A stretch of DNA of 7,498 nucleotides from Lachnospiraceae bacterium UBA3287. Its GTDB lineage: Bacteria; Bacillota; Clostridia; Lachnospirales; Lachnospiraceae. Below the pieces are notes generated by a model that ran no database searches, had not been told where the DNA came from, and saw only the letters and a list, made by a program, of their open reading frames with translations. The DNA is taken from positions 1-7,498 of the forward strand of contig DETN01000080.1 of the NCBI GenBank assembly GCA_002362155.1. Reading direction: 5' to 3'. Shown one piece after another: positions 1 through 5,279 of the stretch; position 1 is the stretch's first letter; each line of letters starts with the position of its first letter. Made by a program: the position numbers and the translations under genes.

Positions 1-1
1 T

Positions 2-20
2 GTTCTATATAGAGTAGAAC
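2..20. repeat. Short inverted repeat at the window edge
   Basis: GTTCTA (2-7) and TAGAAC (15-20) are perfect 6-bp inverted arms around a 7-nt centre. A second overlapping palindrome, TCTATATAGA, sits at 4-13. The A/T-rich centre could be an operator or part of a promoter for the downstream UBA-DUF4342 gene, but the sequence upstream is cut off, so no role can be assigned. It could also be chance in an AT-rich spacer. Confidence 0.3.
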
Positions 21-34
21 TTAACAAATCATGC

Positions 35-63
35 TGTGCATACGGAAAAGCCGGGTGTATGAT
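35..63 (+). promoter_or_regulatory. Weak candidate promoter for the UBA-DUF4342 gene
   Basis: TATGAT at 58-63 (5 of 6 matches to TATAAT), followed by AAAT, is a plausible -10 box. The best -35 at a 17-nt spacing is TGTGCA (35-40), only 3 of 6. TTAACA at 21-26 is a better -35 match but lies 31 nt from this -10, too far to pair with it. The transcript would start near 70 and carry a leader of about 75 nt. That leader contains two small hairpins (TACTG 67-71 with CAGTA 82-86; GACCG 95-99 with CGGTC 103-107) that match no riboswitch I recognise. Confidence 0.25.
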
Positions 64-130
64 AAATACTGTAGACACAAGCAGTAAGGATACAGACCGC
101 TCCGGTCCCTTGGTCCAAAGCTTTTTACAT

Positions 131-135
131 GGAGG
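131..135 (+). promoter_or_regulatory. Shine-Dalgarno that decides the start of the UBA-DUF4342 gene
   Basis: GGAGG at 131-135 lies 8 nt before the ATG at 144. An in-frame ATG at 129 overlaps this site, so using it would put the ribosome-binding sequence inside the coding region and add five residues (MEVRY) that look like a translated Shine-Dalgarno. The ATG at 144 is therefore preferred. Confidence 0.85.
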
Positions 136-143
136 TAAGATAT

Positions 144-620
144 ATGATTACATTAGAAGCAGTTGATCAGGTCATTGAGAGAACAGGCTGCTCCTATAAG
201 GAAGCAAAGGAAGCTCTGACAAAGACAGAGGGCGACGTCGTTGAAGCGATCATTCTGATCCAGAGCGCGGCCGTTTCCAGAAACCTTGACGTGGTCGAGG
301 GCGAGCCTGCAGACGATGCAGAGGCGGAAGAAGTCGAAAAAGAGGCTGAGGAAGAGGAAGAACCCTCCCAGGCCGCAAAGAAGCTGGAAGAGCTGAAGGA
401 AAAGATCAGAAAGGCTGTCAGAGACGGCAGCGTCAACAGGATCAGGATCACCCGCGGCGGCAGAGAACTGCTGGTCATTCCCGTGAACCTGGGCCTGGTA
501 GGCGGCGTCATCGGCATTACCGCAGCTCCCTGGGCAGTGATCTTCGGCGCAGTGGCAGCCTACGGACTGGACTGCAAGTTCGAGATCGTAAAGGACGACG
601 GCAGCATTATGGAATTATAA
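144..620 (+). CDS. UBA-like plus DUF4342 domain protein (158 aa)
   Basis: Small protein of unknown function with three visible parts. Residues 2-41 (ITLEAVDQVIERTGCSYKEA onward) are a UBA/TS-N-like three-helix module of the kind found in EF-Ts and NAC-alpha; the pattern of an alpha-helical segment, a CSYKEAKEAL turn and EGDVVEAI is characteristic. Residues 51-75 form a very acidic, Glu-rich linker. Residues 78-155 match the DUF4342 pattern: a charged helix (KKLEELKEKIRKA), a strand pair with RIRITRGGRELLVIPVN, then a Gly/Ala-rich hydrophobic stretch (about 112-140) that may contact or cross the membrane, ending in a short charged tail. There is no signal peptide. The start at 144 was chosen because GGAGG lies at 131-135. 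The gene appears monocistronic, being followed by a strong terminator. Family identity is from recognition of the pattern; the molecular role is not known to me. Confidence 0.85.
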   Translation: MITLEAVDQVIERTGCSYKEAKEALTKTEGDVVEAIILIQSAAVSRNLDVVEGEPADDAEAEEVEKEAEEEEEPSQAAKKLEELKEKIRKAVRDGSVNRIRITRGGRELLVIPVNLGLVGGVIGITAAPWAVIFGAVAAYGLDCKFEIVKDDGSIMEL

Positions 621-657
621 TTCCGGAAGGAAAAGTCTGTTAAGGACGAAAGAATCG

Positions 658-695
658 GTTCCCCGGGAAACAGGAGGTTTCCCGGGGAACTTTTT
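658..695 (+). terminator. Strong intrinsic terminator after the UBA-DUF4342 gene
   Basis: A 14-bp perfect stem, GTTCCCCGGGAAAC (658-671) with GTTTCCCGGGGAAC (677-690), closes a 5-nt loop (AGGAG) and is followed directly by TTTTT (691-695). It lies 38 nt after the stop codon. Its perfection implies that little transcription reads through into the lipoprotein gene, which must then have its own promoter in 696-788. Confidence 0.95.
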
Positions 696-722
696 CTGTA
701 AGCCTGCGGAAACAGAGGGAAA

Positions 723-740
723 AAGCACCCTGAAGCACCC
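723..740. repeat. Tandem 8-bp direct repeat upstream of the lipoprotein gene
   Basis: AAGCACCC occurs at 723-730 and again at 733-740, one helical turn apart (10-bp spacing). It lies in the only stretch that can hold the lipoprotein promoter. I see no convincing -35/-10 pair in 696-788 (AAATAT near 765-770 is the nearest -10-like string). The repeat could be an activator site or chance. Confidence 0.25.
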
Positions 741-788
741 GTTCCGGGACCGGAGAGGGCGGAAAAATATTTGCGAGGATAAAAAGAC

Positions 789-2435
789 ATGAATAAAGTA
801 TGTAAACGCGGCCTGGCCCTGGTCCTTGGCCTGGCCCTTCTTATGACGGCCGGATGCGCTGCTCAGGAGCCTGGCAGCGAAGAGGAGCAGAAGGCCATGG
901 AAGAGGAAATGGCGCTTGTAGAAAAGGATGCCATGGCTGCGGAGGAAGGATACGAAGAGAAGGAAGAAAGCGCTCCGGCGAAAGAAGACGTCCCGGGAGC
1001 TTTTCCCCGTCTGATCCAGTCCACGGTCTATGACAGCCTCTACCACGAGGAAAGGGGCCTTGTCGCCTCCCTGGAATATGATCAGATGGCTCTTTCCGGG
1101 GACCAGGCCGGGGCATTTCCCGAACTGGCAGCGGCCCTTGCGGAAATGTCCGGCAGGGATGCGGAGCAGATGAAAGAGGAGTACGAAAAATATAAGGACA
1201 CTGCTCTGGAGAGCGATGAAACGGGCGACGAAGGCTACGTAATGCGGTTTGAAAAAAAATATACCGTAGGCCGGGCGGACGATAAAGCCGTCAGTATCCG
1301 GACCCACTATGTCAGCATGACCGGCGGCGCCCACGGCTTCTCCTTTACCGGGGCGGAGAACTTCGATGCCCGCACCGGAAAGCTGCTGGCCCTTTCGGAT
1401 ATATCCCCGGATCCCGCAGCCCTCCTGGACAGGGCCTGCGACAACCTGAAGAAATGGTGTGAAGAGAGGAACGTGGGCCTGTTCGATCCGGACGGTCTCA
1501 GGGCTTCGGTGGAAGAGATGTTTGAGGAAGACAGCCTGAACTGGGCTCTGGATCCTGACGGGATCAGCCTCTTCTTTGCTCCCTACAGTATTGCCCCCTA
1601 CGCGGCGGGAGAGCTGACCGCCAGAGTCCTGTTCTCTGAAAACCCCGAGCTCTTTACGGGAGATATGTGCAGCCAGGCGGATACCTGGGGCAGGTCTCTG
1701 TATGAATGGCAGAGCGCCTTTGCCGACCTGGACGGGGACGGATCCCCGGAGGAGATCTCCGTTGCCTCTGACCGGGACGAATACGATACCGTCACCGGCC
1801 TGTGCATTTATATCGGCGATCAGGAATATACCTTTGACAAGTACGGCTACGGCCTGAGGACCTTCCTTCTGCACGGAGCAGGGGGAAAGACCATGCTGTA
1901 TGCGGACCTGACCGGGGACAACGACTACCACTCTCTGGAGATCTTTGATCTTTCCGGAGGAGAAGCCGTGTATGTGGACAGCCTGCAGGCGGGCTGCAGC
2001 GTTCTGTACGACGACGAGACCAACCAGGCGGGGACCTGTCTGATCACGGATCCCTCTTCCTTCATCCTGGCTGTCCGGGGCGGCGACATCTCTACCTACA
2101 GCATGAGCCGGGTCTGCCATCTGGGAGAAGACGGCCTGCCCGTCCCTGAAACGGACTATTATACCGTGGTCAGCGGAGGCTATCAGTTCACGGTCCTGAC
2201 CCCCTTCAAAGCTTCCACAGTGGATCCCGAAACGAGAGAGATCCTGGAAAAGGCCGTAACGGTCAAAAAGGGAGAAGTCCTGACGCTGCTGCGCAGCAAC
2301 AACGGCAGCTGGGTGGAGCTTACCGCAGAGGACGGCACCCTCTACCGGGTGGAGATCGACTCCTCCGACTGGCCCAGGACCATAGACGGAAAGGACATTT
2401 CGGACATCTTCGACGGCCTGATCTTTGCGGGATAA
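789..2435 (+). CDS. Secreted lipoprotein with DUF4163/DUF3298 (RsiV-like) domain and C-terminal Ca-site repeats (548 aa)
   Basis: Residues 1-22 are a lipoprotein signal peptide (basic MNKVCKR, hydrophobic core, TAG before Cys23), so the protein should be lipidated and anchored outside the membrane. Residues 24-70 are a Glu/Ala-rich linker. Residues about 75-285 match the DUF4163/DUF3298 fold known from the anti-sigma factor RsiV: GGAHG at 179-183, FDARTGKLLAL at 192-202, WALDPDGISLFFAPYSIAPY at 252-271. Residues about 307-395 contain two related acidic motifs, DLDGDGSPEE (313-322) and DLTGDNDYHS (373-382), like VCBS/FG-GAP or EF-hand-type calcium loops. A C-terminal segment (about 465-525) resembles an SH3-like beta barrel. 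The start is supported by GAGGA at 775-779, 9 nt upstream. Unlike RsiV there is no cytoplasmic sigma-binding domain or internal membrane helix, and no sigma factor gene adjoins it, so an anti-sigma role is not supported. Ligand unknown. Confidence 0.82.
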   Translation: MNKVCKRGLALVLGLALLMTAGCAAQEPGSEEEQKAMEEEMALVEKDAMAAEEGYEEKEESAPAKEDVPGAFPRLIQSTVYDSLYHEERGLVASLEYDQMALSGDQAGAFPELAAALAEMSGRDAEQMKEEYEKYKDTALESDETGDEGYVMRFEKKYTVGRADDKAVSIRTHYVSMTGGAHGFSFTGAENFDARTGKLLALSDISPDPAALLDRACDNLKKWCEERNVGLFDPDGLRASVEEMFEEDSLNWALDPDGISLFFAPYSIAPYAAGELTARVLFSENPELFTGDMCSQADTWGRSLYEWQSAFADLDGDGSPEEISVASDRDEYDTVTGLCIYIGDQEYTFDKYGYGLRTFLLHGAGGKTMLYADLTGDNDYHSLEIFDLSGGEAVYVDSLQAGCSVLYDDETNQAGTCLITDPSSFILAVRGGDISTYSMSRVCHLGEDGLPVPETDYYTVVSGGYQFTVLTPFKASTVDPETREILEKAVTVKKGEVLTLLRSNNGSWVELTAEDGTLYRVEIDSSDWPRTIDGKDISDIFDGLIFAG

Positions 2436-2472
2436 GGTCCGGCGGAGGAAGGAAAAGGCATAAATAAAAAGC

Positions 2473-2535
2473 AAAGGACAGAAGCGGGCGCGTTTTAAGC
2501 TTGACGAGGCCCCGCTCCTGTCCTTTTATTTTTTT
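2473..2535 (+). terminator. Intrinsic terminator after the lipoprotein gene, possibly bidirectional
   Basis: Arms 2473-2488 (AAAGGACAGAAGCGGG) and 2511-2526 (CCCGCTCCTGTCCTTT) pair over 15 bp with one internal A-C mismatch, around a 22-nt loop. The stem runs into TTTTATTTTTTT (2524-2535). Upstream, A-rich sequence (2462-2470, AAATAAAAA) would give a U-rich tract on the opposite strand, so it may also stop transcription from the right. The end of its T-tract overlaps the putative -35 of the next promoter. Confidence 0.9.
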
Positions 2536-2564
2536 GCCCGGAAGCGGAAAAAGTATGTTATGAT
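2534..2564 (+). promoter_or_regulatory. Extended -10 promoter for the transporter operon
   Basis: TATGAT at 2559-2564 is preceded by TG at 2556-2557 (TGT before the hexamer), giving an extended -10. The best -35 is TTGCCC (2534-2539, 4 of 6 matches) at a 19-nt spacing, which is long but tolerable with an extended -10. Transcription would begin near 2571, at the first leader hairpin. No other promoter-like sequence lies between the terminator and the start codon. Confidence 0.55.
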
Positions 2565-2568
2565 AAAG

Positions 2569-2621
2569 ATTCGGGGCGAAAGCCCCGGATCCCGGCGGAA
2601 AAATGATCCCCGCCGGGGATC
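2569..2621 (+). promoter_or_regulatory. Structured 5' leader of the transporter operon (two overlapping hairpins)
   Basis: Hairpin 1: ATTCGGGGC (2569-2577) pairs with GCCCCGGAT (2582-2590) around a GAAA tetraloop of the GNRA type. Hairpin 2: GATCCCGGCGG (2588-2598) pairs with CCGCCGGGGATC (2610-2621), with one bulged G, around an 11-nt loop. The two share bases 2588-2590. In addition CCCCGG (2583-2588) of hairpin 1 can pair with CCGGGG (2613-2618) of hairpin 2, so alternative folds are possible. There is no T-tract behind either, so neither is a terminator. They end 12 nt before the GAGGGAG ribosome-binding site (2634-2640). Could affect mRNA stability or translation; matches no riboswitch class I recognise. 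If transcription starts near 2571 the outermost pairs of hairpin 1 would be absent. Confidence 0.5.
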
Positions 2622-2650
2622 TGAATGACATAAGAGGGAGAGACTAATCA

Positions 2651-4018
2651 ATGGATCAGAAGAAACGGAGTTCCTTCTCCGGAAAAATAGGATTTATACT
2701 TTCATCGGCCGGTGCTTCCGTCGGTCTGGGCAACATCTGGAGATTCCCCTACCTGGCGGCAAAGTGGGGCGGCGGTATTTTTGTTCTTGTCTATATCATC
2801 CTGGCCGTGACCTTCGGCTATACCATGATCATGGCGGAGACCGCCGTGGGCCGCATGACCAGAAGAAGCCCCGTGGGAGCCTTCCGCCGCTTCGGCAGCA
2901 CTCCCCTGCACCTTCTGGGCGGCTGGCTCAATGCCGTGGTGCCCATCATCATCGTGTCCTACTACTGCGTGATCGGCGGCTGGGTCATCAAATATTTCGC
3001 CGGCTATCTGTTCCGGGGGACCTCCGTCATGGCCTCGGAAGGCTATTTCGACGCATATATCGCCGACGGGGGCCAGTCCATGCTCTGGTTCCTGGTCTTC
3101 GGCGGCCTCACCATGCTGGTCATCTACATGGGGGTGGAGAACGGCATCGAGAGGGTATCCTCCCTCCTTATGCCTGCCCTGGTGGTCCTGTCCCTGATTA
3201 TTGCCGTCTATTCCTGCACCAGGCCCGGCGCCCTGGAAGGGGTGAAATACTTCCTGATCCCCAAGCCCAGGGACTTTTCCTGGAAGACCGTGGTCAACGC
3301 CATGGAGCAGATGTTCTATTCCCTGTCCATCGCCATGGGCATCCTTTATACCTTCGGCTCCTACATGAAGGACGATACCGGGATCGAGGAGGCCACCCTG
3401 CAGGTGGAGATCTTCGATACGGTCATCGCCATGATGGCGGGCCTCATGATCATTCCCGCGGTCTTCGCCTTCTCCGGCGGAAACGCGGATACTCTGAACG
3501 CAGGCCCTGCCCTGATGTTCATTACCATTCCCAGAGTATTTGATTCCATGATGGGCGGCGGCCTGGTGGGCATCCTCTTTTTCATGCTGGTGACCTTCGC
3601 GGCCCTTACATCCGCCATTGCCCTGGCGGAGAGCGCCGTATCCACGGTGGAGGACGAGCTCCATATGTCCAGAAAAGGGGCGGTCCTGGCCGTGACCCTG
3701 GTCATCCTGGGCCTGGGGACCCTGACGGCCCTGGGCTACGGACCGCTATCCGCGGTCACTCTCTTTGGCATGCAGTTCCTGGATTTCTTTGATTTCCTGG
3801 CCAATTCCCTCCTGATGCCCATCGGAGCCCTGGCCACCTGCCTGCTGGTGGTAAACGCGATCGGTCTGGACAGGATCGATGAGGAGATCGAAAAGAGCGG
3901 CCATTCCTTCCGTCTCAAAGGGGTCTTCCACTTCATGATCCGGACGCTTTGTCCCGTATTCGTACTGATCATCTTTGCCTTTTCCATTGCCGGCATTCTG
4001 GGACTTGTTTCACTTTGA
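2651..4018 (+). CDS. Sodium-dependent amino-acid transporter, NSS/SLC6 family (455 aa)
   Basis: Integral membrane symporter coupling Na+ to amino-acid uptake. The family signature is clear: GASVGLGNIWRFPYLA at residues 21-36 is the unwound TM1 with the sodium/substrate site (Asn28 corresponds to LeuT Asn27). FYSLSIAMG at 222-230 is the broken TM6 that holds the substrate; ALTSAIALAES at 318-328 is TM8, whose Thr320/Ser321 correspond to the Na2 ligands Thr354/Ser355 of LeuT. I count 11 likely membrane helices (about 13-35, 42-66, 89-118, 143-163, 168-190, 215-240, 253-275, 304-330, 343-362, 377-401, 427-453), and the length of about 450 residues fits the 11-helix MhsT/TnaT branch rather than 12-helix LeuT. 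That branch handles hydrophobic and aromatic amino acids; the exact substrate cannot be read from sequence. The start is supported by GAGGGAG at 2634-2640 and by the short charged N-terminus usual for the family. First gene of an operon with the downstream RibD-C/UPF0158 fusion (14-nt gap). Confidence 0.95.
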   Translation: MDQKKRSSFSGKIGFILSSAGASVGLGNIWRFPYLAAKWGGGIFVLVYIILAVTFGYTMIMAETAVGRMTRRSPVGAFRRFGSTPLHLLGGWLNAVVPIIIVSYYCVIGGWVIKYFAGYLFRGTSVMASEGYFDAYIADGGQSMLWFLVFGGLTMLVIYMGVENGIERVSSLLMPALVVLSLIIAVYSCTRPGALEGVKYFLIPKPRDFSWKTVVNAMEQMFYSLSIAMGILYTFGSYMKDDTGIEEATLQVEIFDTVIAMMAGLMIIPAVFAFSGGNADTLNAGPALMFITIPRVFDSMMGGGLVGILFFMLVTFAALTSAIALAESAVSTVEDELHMSRKGAVLAVTLVILGLGTLTALGYGPLSAVTLFGMQFLDFFDFLANSLLMPIGALATCLLVVNAIGLDRIDEEIEKSGHSFRLKGVFHFMIRTLCPVFVLIIFAFSIAGILGLVSL

Positions 4019-4032
4019 TAAGGGGGTTTTAA

Positions 4033-5157
4033 ATGAACCGACCAAGCGTCATATGCCACATGACCGTCTCCAGGGACGGGATCGCCACCGGCCCCTTCCT
4101 CCTGACGGAGGAAGGCGAAAGAGCCAGCCGGGTCTATTATGAGATCCACCGCCGCTTTAAGGCCGGGGCCTACGCCTGCGGCCGGGTGACCATGGAGGGG
4201 AGTTTTACCGGCGGCTTCAGGCCGGACCTTTCCCTCTCCCCGGGAATCCGGATCCCCAGGGAGGATTATATCGCCGACAGGGACACCCAGTTCTACTGCG
4301 TGGCCTTCGACAGGCGGGGCAGGCTCGGCTGGAAGGGCCCCAGGATCGTGGATGAGGATCCCGGCTACGGGGATGCCCACATCATAGAGATCCTGACGGA
4401 GAAGGCCCCCGACGCCTATCTGGCCTATCTGCGGTCCATCGGCGTTTCCTACCTCTTTGCGGGGGAGGAGGACATCCATATCCCCTATGCCCTGGAAAAG
4501 CTCTGGATGTGGTTCGGCATCGAGCACCTCCTTCTGGAGGGCGGGCCGGATCTCAACACCTCCTTCCTGAAAGCGGGCATGATCGACGGTTTAAGCCTGG
4601 TGATCGCCCCTCTGGAAGCGGGAGAGACCGGAAAGCCCCTGTTTGACGGCAGCCTCACGGACCACTTTTCCCTGACGGAGACCAGGCGGCTGGAGGAAGA
4701 CATCCTCTGGCAGCAGTACAGGTCCCTGGCCACAGCCAAGGCGGACCTGGACAGGGTGGCCGCCCAGCTGGAAATGGCGGAAGAGGGGGTGGCCGTCTAC
4801 TACCATATCCGGACCGGAGCCTTCGAATATCTTTCCGCCTCCTCTTCCATGGACCTGACTCCTGAGCAGGCCGAGGAGATCCGGACATCCCCGGACTATG
4901 TAAGGCTCCCGGACTTCGGGGAGCAGAAGGAAAGGGAGATCATGGAAGCCTTTGCGGAGGCCACAGGCTCCGGCGTATGCTCCGCCATGCTCATGGGCGC
5001 TCTGCGTTCGGGAGGGGCGGATGCCTTCCGCCAGGAGCTGGGAAGCCTTTCCCTTTTCAGGGCCTACTATGACTTCCGCTACAGCCGCCTGAAGGAACTG
5101 GCGGCCCGATGGTGCCGGGACCACGAAATCCCTTTTGAGGAAGAGGACCGGGACTGA
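4033..5157 (+). CDS. Fusion of RibD-C/DHFR-like reductase domain and UPF0158 domain (374 aa)
   Basis: Residues about 4-231 resemble the RibD C-terminal (dihydrofolate-reductase-like) domain, which in riboflavin synthesis reduces a pyrimidine ribosyl intermediate with NADPH. Visible family marks are MTVSRDG (10-16), CGRVTMEG (49-56) and the nucleotide-binding stretch LLLEGGPDLNTSFLKAGMID (166-185), then a closing strand ILWQQYR. Many RibD-C relatives are stand-alone reductases outside riboflavin synthesis, and no other rib gene is nearby, so the substrate is unknown. Residues about 237-367 resemble UPF0158: an EMAEEGVAVYYHIRTGAFEYL opening (247-267), YVRLPDF (289-295) with a following EREIMEAF helix, then FRQELGSL, YYDFR and LKELAARWC (353-361). 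The reading frame is open and uniform across the join (near codon 232), with no sign of a frameshift. AGGGGG at 4021-4026 lies 6 nt before the ATG. Translated from the same mRNA as the transporter. The fusion is seen directly; its function is not known. The N-terminal call is firmer than the UPF0158 one. Confidence 0.8.
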   Translation: MNRPSVICHMTVSRDGIATGPFLLTEEGERASRVYYEIHRRFKAGAYACGRVTMEGSFTGGFRPDLSLSPGIRIPREDYIADRDTQFYCVAFDRRGRLGWKGPRIVDEDPGYGDAHIIEILTEKAPDAYLAYLRSIGVSYLFAGEEDIHIPYALEKLWMWFGIEHLLLEGGPDLNTSFLKAGMIDGLSLVIAPLEAGETGKPLFDGSLTDHFSLTETRRLEEDILWQQYRSLATAKADLDRVAAQLEMAEEGVAVYYHIRTGAFEYLSASSSMDLTPEQAEEIRTSPDYVRLPDFGEQKEREIMEAFAEATGSGVCSAMLMGALRSGGADAFRQELGSLSLFRAYYDFRYSRLKELAARWCRDHEIPFEEEDRD

Positions 5158-5186
5158 GACAGGGGGTGCCCCGGACAGGATTTATA

Positions 5187-5195
5187 TGGTACAAT
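5187..5195 (+). promoter_or_regulatory. Extended -10 promoter for trpS
   Basis: TGG followed by TACAAT (5187-5195) is a good extended -10. The -35 region at 17 nt (5167-5172, TGCCCC) is poor, as is usual for extended -10 promoters. The predicted start is near 5202, giving a leader of about 78 nt before the trpS ATG. There is no terminator between the upstream fusion gene (stop at 5157) and this promoter, so trpS may also receive read-through from the transporter operon. Confidence 0.6.
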
Positions 5196-5196
5196 A

Positions 5197-5209
5197 CCTG
5201 TGGCACAGG
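5197..5209. promoter_or_regulatory. Symmetric operator-like element on the trpS start point
   Basis: CCTGTG (5197-5202), a single G, then CACAGG (5204-5209) form a perfect 6+1+6 inverted repeat that begins one base after the -10 hexamer and covers the expected transcription start. That placement is what a repressor binding site would show. The protein that would bind is not identified and no regulator gene is in the window. As RNA it would make only a poor hairpin. Confidence 0.4.
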
Positions 5210-5236
5210 GACTGAAATACTTTTGGAACTATTATT

Positions 5237-5258
5237 GCCCGCCGGCATGCGGCCGGGC
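5237..5258 (+). promoter_or_regulatory. GC-rich leader hairpin just upstream of the trpS ribosome-binding site
   Basis: GCCCG (5237-5241) with CGGGC (5254-5258) and CCG (5242-5244) with CGG (5250-5252) form 8 pairs with one bulged C (5253) and a GCATG loop. It stands 5 nt before AAAGGAG (5263-5269). It lacks a T-tract, so it is not a terminator, and I find no T-box motif (no GGTGG-ACCGCG antiterminator) in 5158-5279. It may protect the 5' end or modulate ribosome access. Confidence 0.45.
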
Positions 5259-5279
5259 ACTTAAAGGAGAAACAGATAT

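Noticed and set aside
615..2474. 619-codon open frame on the minus strand opposite the lipoprotein gene
   Set aside because: It begins with a TTG, runs in codon register with the sense gene, crosses a terminator, and its composition looks like a mirrored coding sequence with no recognisable domain. The sense gene has a signal peptide, lipobox and ribosome-binding site.
2764..3543. 259-codon plus-strand frame inside the transporter gene
   Set aside because: It is out of frame with a clear NSS transporter, has an Arg/His/Gly-rich composition and no known domain.
2702..3664. 320-codon His/Gly-rich minus-strand frame opposite the transporter
   Set aside because: The His/Gly/Asp richness is the reverse complement of the hydrophobic and small-residue codons of a membrane protein; no independent signal.
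5162..5172. GGGGG-TG-CCCC element after the fusion gene as a terminator
   Set aside because: The stem is only 3-4 bp with a tiny loop and there is no T-tract behind it.
5186..5215. Nine-codon frame MVQYLWHRD with a Trp codon upstream of trpS
   Set aside because: Its ATG overlaps the extended -10, so it would not be on the trpS transcript, and no Shine-Dalgarno precedes it.
5158..5279. T-box riboswitch controlling trpS
   Set aside because: No stem I specifier arrangement and no conserved antiterminator sequence or terminator hairpin; the leader is too short at about 78 nt.
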